A stretch of DNA of 10,482 nucleotides from Bacteroidales bacterium (lineage in GTDB: Bacteria > Bacteroidota > Bacteroidia > Bacteroidales > UBA7960). The notes under the pieces were generated by a model that saw only the letters and a program-made list of their open reading frames with translations, had not been told where the DNA came from and made no database searches. Both the position numbers and the translations under genes were made by a program. The number at the start of each line of letters is the position of its first letter. Positions within the stretch are counted from its first letter, which is position 1. Location of the stretch: NCBI GenBank assembly GCA_007131125.1, contig SLRE01000134.1, positions 1 to 10,482 of the forward strand, read 5' to 3'. Below, one piece after another: positions 1 through 7,220 of the stretch.

Positions 1-161
1 AGAAGTAAAAAACAGCTGATCCCTGGCATGTTGCCCTGTTTAACACCCTTCTTTTTTTACTCCACATAGATTTAGCTTTTATTTGGCTTTGCCTTTTAAA
101 AACCCATGCTTTTGAGTAGGTTTTTATGCGGGGCCGGCAGTGTCAGGTAAAAAATTTATCG

Positions 162-169
162 TATATTTG
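162..169 (+). promoter_or_regulatory. Putative -7 box for the tRNA-Leu
   Basis: TATATTTG matches the Bacteroidetes -7 consensus TAnnTTTG at all fixed positions. It would start transcription near 174, leaving a leader of about 14 nt for RNase P to remove. No good TTTG -33 box is seen 19-21 nt upstream; the best is AGTG at 139-142. The call therefore rests on the -7 box and its position. Confidence 0.35.
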
Positions 170-187
170 CACTCCGTTTTGCACCAG

Positions 188-269
188 GCGGATGTGGCGT
201 AATTGGTAGCCGCGCCAGACTTAGGATCTGGTGCCGAGAGGCGTGGGGGTTCGAGTCCCTCCATCCGCA
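188..269 (+). tRNA. tRNA-Leu, anticodon UAG
   Basis: A complete type II tRNA decoding CUA and other CUN leucine codons. The acceptor stem is GCGGATG (188-194) with CATCCGC (262-268), and the discriminator is A269. The anticodon stem CCAGA (215-219) pairs with TCTGG (227-231) around a 7-nt loop CTTAGGA, with the anticodon TAG at 222-224. A long variable arm with a GCC/GGC mini-stem (232-244) is typical of leucine tRNAs. The T arm has a GGGGG/CCCTC stem with one G-U pair and the loop TTCGAGT (250-256). The 3' CCA is not fully encoded (CAA follows A269), so it must be added after transcription. The gene stands alone. Confidence 0.96.
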
Positions 270-294
270 CAATGGATTTGAAAATTTGAAAATG

Positions 295-340
295 AACCCC
301 GTAAACGACAATTATCACTGGTCTGACGGGGTTATTTTTA
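295..340 (+). terminator. Hairpin plus T-rich tail after the tRNA
   Basis: AACCCCGT (295-302) is perfectly complementary to ACGGGGTT (326-333), giving an 8-bp GC-containing stem, with TTATTTTTATTT running on from it. The 23-nt loop is longer than in a standard intrinsic terminator, which lowers confidence. The site lies 26 nt after the tRNA and before the leader of tig, so it likely ends the tRNA transcript. Confidence 0.5.
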
Positions 341-410
341 TTTAAAATAAACTTGATTTTTCATTCATAAAATCTCCGAAAAAAGATTAAACAAAAAAGA
401 AAGAAACCCT

Positions 411-1814
411 ATGAATATTGTTCAGGAGAATAAAGGACCCCAGGAGGCGATCCTGAAGGTCGAACTAAAAGAAGAAGACTATAAGGACCAGGTGAATAAA
501 GAGCTGAAAAACTTTCAGCGCAAGGCGCAGATGCCTGGTTTCAGGCCCGGGAAGGTTCCCTTTGGAATGGTAAAAAAACTCTATGGCAAAAGCGTAAAAG
601 CTGAAGAAATCAATAAGATCCTTGCCGATGCCGTTTTGGATTATGTCAAGAAAAATGAGCTGAACATTCTTGGCCACCCGGTACCCGACCAGGAAAAAGC
701 CAAAGAAATAGACTGGGAAAAGCAGGACGAATTTGAGTTTATTTACCATATTGGCCTGTCTCCCGAAATTAACCTTGAACTTTCTGAGGATATTGAAGTT
801 GATTATTACAAAATCAAGGTCAGCGACGACATAGTAGATAATTACATGAAAGACATTCGTCGTCGTTTCGGAAAAATGACCAACCCGGGCGTAGCCGAAA
901 AAGATGATGTTTTATTTGGTGAGTTCACGGAAATGGAGTCGGAAGAACAAGCCAAACCTGAAGGACAGACCAATAAAGCCAATCTTTATATTCAATACAT
1001 CAAGGATGAGGAATTAAAAAACAAGCTGGTTGGTGCAAAGCCCGGCGAATCGTTTATGATGGATGATTTAAAAGCTGTGGAGTCCGATGCTGAGGCTGCT
1101 GCTATGGTTGGAGTAAAAAAAGAAGAGCTTGGCAATTACAGCCCTCTTTTCCGTTTTACGGTTGAAAGCATTAGCCGGGTGGAACCTGCCGAAATCAATG
1201 AGGAGCTTTTTGAAAAGGCAGCCCCTGAGAAAGGAATTAAAACTGAAGAAGAATTCCGGAATTTTATTGCCGACAATATCAGCCAGCAATACCAGGCCGA
1301 TGCCGACAAACATTTTAAAAATGAGGTAAGGGAAAAGCTTATCAAAATCACCGATCTGGAACTTCCCGACGAGTTTTTGAAAAAATGGCTGCTGGATGCC
1401 AATAAGCAGGAGCTGACCCCTGAGCAGATCGAAAAGGATTTTGATAACTTCAAGGATACATTCCGCTGGCAGCTTATCGAAAACCATCTGATTAAGCAAA
1501 ACAACCTGGAGGTAAAAACAGAGGAGGTCAACGATCACCTGGAACAATACATCCGTGCCCAGCTAAAACAATACGGGCAGGAAGATCCGGAGCAGTCCAT
1601 GATAAACGAGTTCATTAAGAACATCACTTCCAACGAGGAAGAGATAAAAAAGGTGTATGAACATCTTTTTGAAAAAAAGCTGACTGCTCTATTCAAAGAG
1701 AAATTAAAACTGAATGAAATCGAGATTTCTTTTGATGATTTTGTTAAATTAGTAACAGAAAAATACCAGGGAGATCAAGCTTCCGGGAAAACAAATCCTG
1801 AAACAGAAAAATAG
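411..1814 (+). CDS. tig: Trigger factor, ribosome-associated chaperone
   Basis: A cytoplasmic chaperone that docks at the ribosome exit tunnel and shields nascent chains. The product has 467 residues, slightly longer than the E. coli protein. The N-terminal ribosome-binding domain carries the signature loop GFRPGKVP at residues 43-50. Residues of about 150-262 occupy the place of the FKBP-type prolyl isomerase domain, but I do not see the usual aromatic/glycine-rich FKBP pattern (DGxxFxGG type). The rest is the charged, helical substrate-cradle domain, ending in a lysine- and glutamate-rich tail. The ATG at 411 is preceded by an A-rich leader with no Shine-Dalgarno site, normal for Bacteroidota. 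It is the first gene of tig-clpP-clpX, with only 5 nt to clpP, so co-transcription is very likely. Identity is firm; isomerase activity is doubtful. Confidence 0.95.
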   Translation: MNIVQENKGPQEAILKVELKEEDYKDQVNKELKNFQRKAQMPGFRPGKVPFGMVKKLYGKSVKAEEINKILADAVLDYVKKNELNILGHPVPDQEKAKEIDWEKQDEFEFIYHIGLSPEINLELSEDIEVDYYKIKVSDDIVDNYMKDIRRRFGKMTNPGVAEKDDVLFGEFTEMESEEQAKPEGQTNKANLYIQYIKDEELKNKLVGAKPGESFMMDDLKAVESDAEAAAMVGVKKEELGNYSPLFRFTVESISRVEPAEINEELFEKAAPEKGIKTEEEFRNFIADNISQQYQADADKHFKNEVREKLIKITDLELPDEFLKKWLLDANKQELTPEQIEKDFDNFKDTFRWQLIENHLIKQNNLEVKTEEVNDHLEQYIRAQLKQYGQEDPEQSMINEFIKNITSNEEEIKKVYEHLFEKKLTALFKEKLKLNEIEISFDDFVKLVTEKYQGDQASGKTNPETEK

Positions 1815-1819
1815 AACCT

Positions 1820-2512
1820 ATGAGCTCAAAAGATGATTTTACCAAATATGCCACAGGGCACCGGGGTATCAGCAGTGCTACCCTGCACAATTATACCTCA
1901 GTTTATGGCAACTACATAAGCCCCACCATTATCGAGGAGCGTCAGCTGAATATTGCCACCATGGATGTATTCAGCCGCCTGATGATGGACCGTATTATTT
2001 TTCTGGGAGTTCCTATCAATGATTATGTTGCCAACATTATACAGGCTCAGCTGTTGTATATGGAGTCGGTGGATCCCAAAAAGGATATACAGATTTATCT
2101 GAATACCCCGGGCGGATCGGTTTATGCCGGGCTGGGTATTTATGATACCATGCAATATATCGCTCCGGATGTGGCAACCATCTGCACCGGTATGGCAGCC
2201 TCAATGGGAGCAGTACTCCTTTGCGCAGGTGCCGAAGGGAAGCGTACCGGCCTGAAGCACAGTCGTATTTTAATACACCAGCCTATGGGTGGAGCCCAGG
2301 GGCAGGCATCCGATATTGAAATCACTGCAAGGGAAATTCTCAAGATTAAAAAGGAACTTTACGAGATCATTGCTTTGCATACAAAACAGGATTACGACAA
2401 AATTTACAAGGACTCCGACCGTGATTACTGGATGACCTCAGAGGAAGCCAAAGATTATGGTATGATTGACGAAGTCCTGGTTTCCAATAAACCTTCCGGG
2501 AGCAAATCCTGA
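1820..2512 (+). CDS. clpP: ATP-dependent Clp protease proteolytic subunit
   Basis: The serine peptidase that forms the double-heptamer degradation chamber and works with ClpX or ClpA/C. The protein has 230 residues. The catalytic triad is visible: Ser128 in GMAASMGA, His153 in RILIHQP and Asp202 in DRDYW, matching E. coli Ser, His and Asp by local alignment. The oxyanion region LNTPGGS is at residues 94-100. Compared with E. coli ClpP, about 30 residues precede the expected mature N-terminus (near residue 31), so a propeptide removed by self-processing is likely. The gene begins 5 nt after the tig stop and ends 27 nt before clpX. The arrangement matches the conserved tig-clpP-clpX operon. No key residue is missing. 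Confidence 0.97.
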   Translation: MSSKDDFTKYATGHRGISSATLHNYTSVYGNYISPTIIEERQLNIATMDVFSRLMMDRIIFLGVPINDYVANIIQAQLLYMESVDPKKDIQIYLNTPGGSVYAGLGIYDTMQYIAPDVATICTGMAASMGAVLLCAGAEGKRTGLKHSRILIHQPMGGAQGQASDIEITAREILKIKKELYEIIALHTKQDYDKIYKDSDRDYWMTSEEAKDYGMIDEVLVSNKPSGSKS

Positions 2513-2539
2513 GGGTCTTTGATTTAACAGAACAACCCA

Positions 2540-3781
2540 ATGGGCAAAGAAAACCGAAAATGTTCCTTTTGCGGACGCGACGGGAAAAATGTGGATATGC
2601 TGATTTCCGGAGTAGGAGCCCACATTTGTGAACGTTGTGTAGAGCAGGCCAATCTTATTGTTGCCGAAGAACGCACCGTAAAAGCCAAGAACAAAATCCC
2701 TTCCTTTAAGCTTTTTAAACCTTTTGAGATTAAAAAGCACCTCGACCAGTATGTTATCGGTCAGGAAGATGCGAAAAAGGTATTAAGCGTGGCCGTTTAC
2801 AACCATTACAAGCGCATCAACTATGCTCCTGCCAAAAGCAATGATGCCGACGAGGTAGAGATTGAAAAATCAAACATTGTAATGGTTGGAGAAACCGGTA
2901 CCGGAAAAACGCTTTTGGCGCGCACCATTGCCAAAATGATGCAGGTGCCTTTTTGTATAGCAGATGCCACGGTTCTTACCGAGGCGGGATATGTGGGAGA
3001 AGATGTGGAAAGCATTCTGGCAAGGTTGCTGCAGGTGGCCGATTATGATGTGGCAGCAGCCGAAAGGGGAATAGTTTTTATTGATGAGGTGGACAAGATT
3101 GCCCGCAAAAGCGATAACCCCTCTATCACCCGCGATGTTTCAGGTGAAGGAGTGCAACAGGCACTGCTGAAGCTGCTGGAAGGGGCTACCGTAAATGTAC
3201 CTCCACAGGGCGGAAGAAAACATCCTGAACAGAAAATGATACAGGTCAATACCCAGAACATTTTGTTTGTTTGCGGGGGTGCTTTTGATGGAATAGACAA
3301 AAAAATCATTTCCAGGATGCATGCCAATGCCATTGGATATGGTGCCGGAAAATCCGGAAGGATTGACCGTGATAACATTCTTCAGTATGTAGCTCCTCAG
3401 GATTTGAAAAGCTATGGCTTGATTCCCGAGCTGGTTGGCAGGTTACCGGTTTTAACCTACCTGAACCCCCTTGACCGGGATGCCCTCAGGCAGATTCTTA
3501 CCGAGCCTAGGAATTCATTGGTAAAGCAATACATCAGGCTATTTGAAATGGACAATATAAAACTGGAGATAGAGGAGGATGTGTACGACTATATCGTTGA
3601 TAAGGCCATTGAATTTAAGCTTGGAGCCCGGGGTCTCAGGTCCATTTGTGAGCTGATCATGCTGGATGCCATGTTTGAAATTCCATCTTCCAAAGATGAA
3701 ACCGATACCTTTACCCTTACCCTGGACTATGCCCGCAATAAACTTGAAAAAAGCAAGCTCGACCGGTTAAGGGTTGCCTGA
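2540..3781 (+). CDS. clpX: ATP-dependent Clp protease ATP-binding subunit ClpX
   Basis: An AAA+ unfoldase that recognises tagged substrates and threads them into ClpP. The protein has 413 residues. The N-terminal zinc-binding domain has Cys8, Cys11, Cys30 and Cys33. Walker A is GETGTGKT at 117-124, pore loop 1 is GYVGE at 150-154, and Walker B is GIVFIDE at 177-183. The RKH loop is at 226-228, the ClpP-docking tripeptide position reads IGY (265-267) rather than IGF, and sensor 2 is GARGLR at 362-367. The residue after the first Walker A glycine is Glu118, where ClpX proteins normally have proline; the GAA codon is at 2891-2893. Everything else is intact, so the enzyme should be functional. 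It is the last gene of the operon, followed by a strong terminator. Confidence 0.97.
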   Translation: MGKENRKCSFCGRDGKNVDMLISGVGAHICERCVEQANLIVAEERTVKAKNKIPSFKLFKPFEIKKHLDQYVIGQEDAKKVLSVAVYNHYKRINYAPAKSNDADEVEIEKSNIVMVGETGTGKTLLARTIAKMMQVPFCIADATVLTEAGYVGEDVESILARLLQVADYDVAAAERGIVFIDEVDKIARKSDNPSITRDVSGEGVQQALLKLLEGATVNVPPQGGRKHPEQKMIQVNTQNILFVCGGAFDGIDKKIISRMHANAIGYGAGKSGRIDRDNILQYVAPQDLKSYGLIPELVGRLPVLTYLNPLDRDALRQILTEPRNSLVKQYIRLFEMDNIKLEIEEDVYDYIVDKAIEFKLGARGLRSICELIMLDAMFEIPSSKDETDTFTLTLDYARNKLEKSKLDRLRVA

Positions 3782-3835
3782 TAGACCCGGGTTTTGTTAA
3801 AACCATTGGGTACTTTTTGAAATTTTTCGTAACTT

Positions 3836-3869
3836 AAAGCGTTTGTTGGATAACAGGCGCTTTTTTTTT
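3836..3869 (+). terminator. Intrinsic terminator of tig-clpP-clpX
   Basis: AAAGCGTTTGTT (3836-3847) pairs with AACAGGCGCTTT (3852-3863) as a 12-bp stem containing two G-U pairs, closed by a GGAT tetraloop (3848-3851). Nine T residues run at 3861-3869. It lies about 55 nt beyond the clpX stop and before the next gene, so it ends the operon. Confidence 0.9.
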
Positions 3870-3913
3870 GGCACATAAATTGACAGGTCACCAAAGGACC
3901 ATTAACCGGGTTT

Positions 3914-4510
3914 ATGCGATACTTCCTTTTCATATTCCTTTTGGCAGGTTTGGCCTTGTCAGGCAAAACCCACAAAGCAACCGCACAGGAGGTTAAGGGA
4001 ACCACCCACAAAGCCTTTGTAAGAAACGGAGATACCATACCGGTAATAGAACTTCGCCCGGTAAATATTTTAGCTCCAAGAGTATTTGAAAACCGCTTTC
4101 AGGAATACCGTTATCGCCGGCTGGTAAGAAACGTAAAAATTGCTTATCCATATGCCAGGCTGGCCGGAATCAAATTCCAGGAGTACAACGAAAAACTCTT
4201 GCAGCTGGAATCCGGTTCCGAAAGAAGGCAGGCCATGCGAAGGGCTGAGGATGAATTAAGGGAGCAATTTGAGGATGATTTAAAAAAACTGACCTTTTCT
4301 CAGGGATTAATCCTGATAAAATTAATTGACCGGGAAACCAGCCATACATCTTATGAGGTTTTAAGAGACTTCAGGGGAGTTTTCAGGGCGGTATTCTGGC
4401 AGTCACTGGGCCGGCTTTTCGGATACAACCTGAAGGAAGAGTACGATCCTGAAGGGGAGGATAAACTTATTGAGGAAATCGTGCAAATGATAGAAGCCGG
4501 GGCATTGTAA
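3914..4510 (+). CDS. Secreted DUF4294 family protein
   Basis: A 198-residue protein of unknown function, assigned to DUF4294, a Bacteroidota-restricted family, from its overall length and the YRRLVRNVKIAYPYARLAG segment (residues 68-86 approximately). The first 25 or so residues form a signal peptide: Met-Arg, a hydrophobic core FLFIFLLAGLALSG, and a probable signal peptidase I site at ATA-QE. No lipobox cysteine is seen, so it should be periplasmic or surface-exposed rather than a lipoprotein. The rest is charged and mostly helical by composition, with no visible catalytic motif. It follows the clpX terminator, so it is transcribed separately, although I could not place a clear promoter. Its stop lies 2 bp from the stop of the convergent glycosyltransferase gene. 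The family call is fairly sure; the role is unknown. Confidence 0.8.
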   Translation: MRYFLFIFLLAGLALSGKTHKATAQEVKGTTHKAFVRNGDTIPVIELRPVNILAPRVFENRFQEYRYRRLVRNVKIAYPYARLAGIKFQEYNEKLLQLESGSERRQAMRRAEDELREQFEDDLKKLTFSQGLILIKLIDRETSHTSYEVLRDFRGVFRAVFWQSLGRLFGYNLKEEYDPEGEDKLIEEIVQMIEAGAL

Positions 4511-4512
4511 TT

Positions 4513-5937
4513 TTACTTTCCGCGGCCCTGAACAATAATTAAAACGGTATATATCAGTATTTTAAAATCAACTGCCAGGGACATGTTTTCCAGGTAGAGC
4601 AGGTCGTATCGCAGCCGGTCTATCATCTGGTCAATATTTTCGGCGTATCCGTACTTTACCTGACCCCAGCTGGTTATGCCGGGTTTAATTTTTTGCAGTA
4701 AGCTGTAGTGGGGGGCTTTTTTGGTGATCTTTTCAATGTAATACTTTCTTTCGGGCCTTGGACCTACCAAAGACATATTTCCTATCAAAACATTGTAAAA
4801 CTGTGGTATTTCATCCAGTCGCACCTTTCTCATAAACCTGCCAAAAGGGGTGATACGGGGGTCGTTTTTACAGGAAAGCTGTGGCCCGTTCTTTTCGGCA
4901 TCCACATACATGGAGCGGAACTTATGCATCATAAAAGGTTTTCCATGCAAACCAATTCGTTCATGGGCATAAAAAACCGGCCCTTTTGAAGTGGCTTTCA
5001 CTGCAATTGCCGTGACCAGAAAAACAGGGAAAAGGAGCACTAGGCTTCCTGCCGAAACAACAATATCAAGAAACCGTTTGATAGACTGCTGCCAGGCGGG
5101 CATCAGCCCCGGTTGGATCTGAATCAAGGGGGTGCCGAAAATCGAAGTCATTTTTACGGCACCAAGCAAAATGTCATGAAGCTCCGGAATAACTTTTACA
5201 ATGACATCGGAAGCATAAAGGTCGGTGAGGATTTTGCTCAGGTTTTTATGCTCACGGGGCTCAATGGCAATAATGGCCTCCTCAACCCCATGCTCTTCCA
5301 CAATCTCCTTCATGTCTTTAAACCACCCAAGCCTTGGGAGGTGTTCCGACAAGGGGTAATCCTCATAGATGTTTACATTTACAAACCCGATGAGTTTATT
5401 TCCCGAAGATTTTTTTTGGGATTCCAGTTCCTTGTATATTTCAAGGGCTTTTTTCTGGCTGCCGATAATAATGGTTTTGAAGCCAATTTTACGGTTATGT
5501 ATTTTGTTGATTACAATGGTTGAAAGGATAAATCTGAAAGTGGCGGTAAAAGAGATGTGAAAAACCAGCAACATCAGAAAAGACTGATAATATTCGCTGC
5601 TGGTGCTGACTTCCTGATCAAGTAAAACCACGAAGAAAATAACAAGGACACCCAGAATGGATGTAAAAAGGGTTTGACCGAACTGCCCCAGACGTGAGCC
5701 CCGGAAGATATTTCTGTAAGAACCGGCGAGATAATAGAGCAACAACCAGAACATGGGAATGATCAAAAGCCCAAGCACCAGGTTTTCATCAATGAAAATC
5801 TGCTCCTTGAAGCTTGCAAATCCTGTGTTATTATTGGTTTTTCGAAAATAGATAAAGGAAAGCCAGGCAAGCGCTGCTGCAATAAAATCAAAAGCAATGA
5901 ATTTGGCAATTTGAATTCTTTGTAGCTTTTTTTCCAT
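4513..5937 (-). CDS. Polyprenyl-phosphate sugar-1-phosphate transferase (WcaJ/WbaP-like)
   Basis: A 474-residue inner-membrane enzyme that transfers a sugar-1-phosphate from a nucleotide sugar to undecaprenyl phosphate, the first step in building an exopolysaccharide or O-antigen repeat. Four N-terminal membrane segments lie near residues 12-31, 52-72, 91-106 and 119-140. A Rossmann-like CoA-binding-type domain follows at about 151-260 (FKTIIIGS start). The C-terminal bacterial sugar transferase domain (about 285-474) has a membrane-embedded helix (288-313), KFRSM (339-343), the catalytic Asp375-Glu376 pair in RLDEIPQF, and VGPRPE (391-396). All expected catalytic residues are present. The sugar used cannot be read from sequence; glucose or galactose is usual. 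The start is ATG. The oxidoreductase 160 nt upstream on the same strand may share its transcript. No other polysaccharide genes are in the window. Confidence 0.92.
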   Translation of the reverse strand: MEKKLQRIQIAKFIAFDFIAAALAWLSFIYFRKTNNNTGFASFKEQIFIDENLVLGLLIIPMFWLLLYYLAGSYRNIFRGSRLGQFGQTLFTSILGVLVIFFVVLLDQEVSTSSEYYQSFLMLLVFHISFTATFRFILSTIVINKIHNRKIGFKTIIIGSQKKALEIYKELESQKKSSGNKLIGFVNVNIYEDYPLSEHLPRLGWFKDMKEIVEEHGVEEAIIAIEPREHKNLSKILTDLYASDVIVKVIPELHDILLGAVKMTSIFGTPLIQIQPGLMPAWQQSIKRFLDIVVSAGSLVLLFPVFLVTAIAVKATSKGPVFYAHERIGLHGKPFMMHKFRSMYVDAEKNGPQLSCKNDPRITPFGRFMRKVRLDEIPQFYNVLIGNMSLVGPRPERKYYIEKITKKAPHYSLLQKIKPGITSWGQVKYGYAENIDQMIDRLRYDLLYLENMSLAVDFKILIYTVLIIVQGRGK

Positions 5938-6097
5938 CCGGTATGATTCGTTTCACTCGGTAAGATCCGCTGCAGCTGCTTCCTTTTGCTTGTTTTATAA
6001 ACAAAGCAGAAGTTGGAATATTATAAATAACGGAGCCGCGGGCTACATATTGTATTTGATTTTGTAAAAAGAAGCATCAGGGATTACAACCGAATTT

Positions 6098-7084
6098 TTA
6101 CTTCATCACTTTGAGGCCAACATCCATTTTGTCCATTATCTGGTATGCCAGTTCCAGGGAACGATAGCCGTCGGAAATGGTTACCTGGGGTTCGGTATTG
6201 TGTACAATGGAATCGTGAAAGGTTTCCAGTTCGGTTTTTATGGCATTGATGGGCTCAATTTCGGGGGTCTCCACCCATATTTGCTTTGGCTTTTTTTCTG
6301 GTCCCAGATCCAGGATCATGGCAAAAGGATCGGGGTTGGCCTCTGCATCTTTCATGCGGGTTATCTGGGTTTCTTTCTTCAGGAAATCAACGGCGATATA
6401 TCCGTCCTTTTGAAAGAACCGGGATTTGCGCATATTCTTCATGGAAATCCGGCTGGCAGTTAGATTGGCAACACAGCCGTTGTTAAACTCTACCCTTGCA
6501 TTGGCAATATCGGGAGTGTCGGAGACCACGGCCACACCGCTGGCAGATATTTTTTTGATGGAAGATTTTATTACACTCAGCACGATATCAATATCATGGA
6601 TCATCAGGTCCAGGATAACCGGAACGTCGGTTCCCCTGGGGTTAAACTGCGCCAGGCGATGGGTTTCAATAAACATAGGATTTGCAAAGTAGGGGCGGGC
6701 AGCGATAAAAGCAGGGTTGAAGCGTTCCACATGACCAACCTGAACTTTTACATTGGCTTCCATGGCCAGGTCCATTAGCTTGCGGGCTTCTTCCAGGGAA
6801 GTGGTAAGGGGTTTTTCGATAAAAACATGACGGGACCTGCGCAGGGCGACTGAAGCACACTTGAAATGAGATACGGTTGGGGTAACAATGTCTACAATTT
6901 CGCAGGCTTCCATCAGTTCATCAGAGCTGTCAAAGCGATGGATACCGTAGGTTTTTTCTACTTCTTTGGATATCAGTGGGTCCGGGTCAAAAAAGCCGGC
7001 CAGCTCAAACTTGTCTGACTCAAGAATGCATTTAATGTGAATTTTTCCTAAATGTCCTGCACCTAAAACACCAATCTTTTTCAC
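6098..7084 (-). CDS. Gfo/Idh/MocA family NAD(P)-dependent oxidoreductase
   Basis: A 328-residue cytoplasmic dehydrogenase of the glucose-fructose oxidoreductase/inositol dehydrogenase/MocA family. The N-terminal Rossmann fold has GAGHLG at residues 8-13. The family motif EKP is at 90-92, with Lys91 the expected catalytic lysine, followed by GHVERFNPA at 117-125. The substrate-side motif DLMIHDID is at 159-166, with His163 and Asp164 in catalytic position. The start codon is GTG (7082-7084): an in-frame TAA lies just two codons upstream, so no earlier start is possible. The substrate is not determinable; a nucleotide sugar is a reasonable guess because the next gene downstream starts polysaccharide synthesis. 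UDP-GlcNAc 3-dehydrogenase (GnnA-like) is one alternative among many. Confidence 0.88.
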   Translation of the reverse strand: MKKIGVLGAGHLGKIHIKCILESDKFELAGFFDPDPLISKEVEKTYGIHRFDSSDELMEACEIVDIVTPTVSHFKCASVALRRSRHVFIEKPLTTSLEEARKLMDLAMEANVKVQVGHVERFNPAFIAARPYFANPMFIETHRLAQFNPRGTDVPVILDLMIHDIDIVLSVIKSSIKKISASGVAVVSDTPDIANARVEFNNGCVANLTASRISMKNMRKSRFFQKDGYIAVDFLKKETQITRMKDAEANPDPFAMILDLGPEKKPKQIWVETPEIEPINAIKTELETFHDSIVHNTEPQVTISDGYRSLELAYQIMDKMDVGLKVMK

Positions 7085-7133
7085 TTTTTAAGGTTTTGGT
7101 TTTTAATTGTTATTTGGTTTGTTGTTGGTTGTG

Positions 7134-7163
7134 CAAAAGTAAAATTTTTTGAACTGTCTTAAA
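7134..7163 (-). promoter_or_regulatory. Putative promoter of the oxidoreductase gene
   Basis: On the minus strand, TACTTTTG (7134-7141) matches the -7 consensus TAnnTTTG fully. A weak -33 box TTTA (7160-7163) lies 18 nt upstream. Transcription would begin near 7129, giving a leader of about 45 nt before the GTG start. Confidence 0.35.
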
Positions 7164-7220
7164 TTATTATTTTCGTAAATTATTTGGCAGTTTTAAATTG
7201 ATTGAATTTTTTCGAAATCA

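Noticed and set aside
1..19. Short plus-strand frame EVKNS ending in TGA at 17-19, possibly the end of an upstream gene
   Set aside because: Five residues cannot support a gene call.
10..58. AAACAG (10-15) pairing with CTGTTT (36-41), an inner GGCA/TGCC hairpin, and a T7 run at 52-58
   Set aside because: The outer stem has a 9-nt bulge and the T run is 10 nt away, so it is a poor terminator; it could still be the end of a gene left of the window.
98..125. AAAAACC/GGTTTTT inverted repeat with a 14-nt loop
   Set aside because: It has only two G-C pairs and a long loop, so chance in AT-rich DNA is likely.
124..318. A 64-residue minus-strand open frame over the tRNA gene
   Set aside because: Most of it is the antisense translation of the tRNA-Leu; this kind of short frame is a well-known false gene call over leucine tRNAs.
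1068..1547. A 159-residue minus-strand open frame inside tig
   Set aside because: It is antisense to well-conserved trigger factor coding sequence and has no recognisable domain or upstream signal.
5113..5523. A 136-residue plus-strand open frame inside the glycosyltransferase gene
   Set aside because: The opposite frame encodes a clear full-length enzyme, and the plus-strand translation shows no family motif.
5987..6008. TGCTTGTTT...AAACAAAGCA hairpin between the oxidoreductase and transferase genes
   Set aside because: It has a bulged base, only a few G-C pairs and no T run on either side, so it is not supported as a terminator; a regulatory role is untested.
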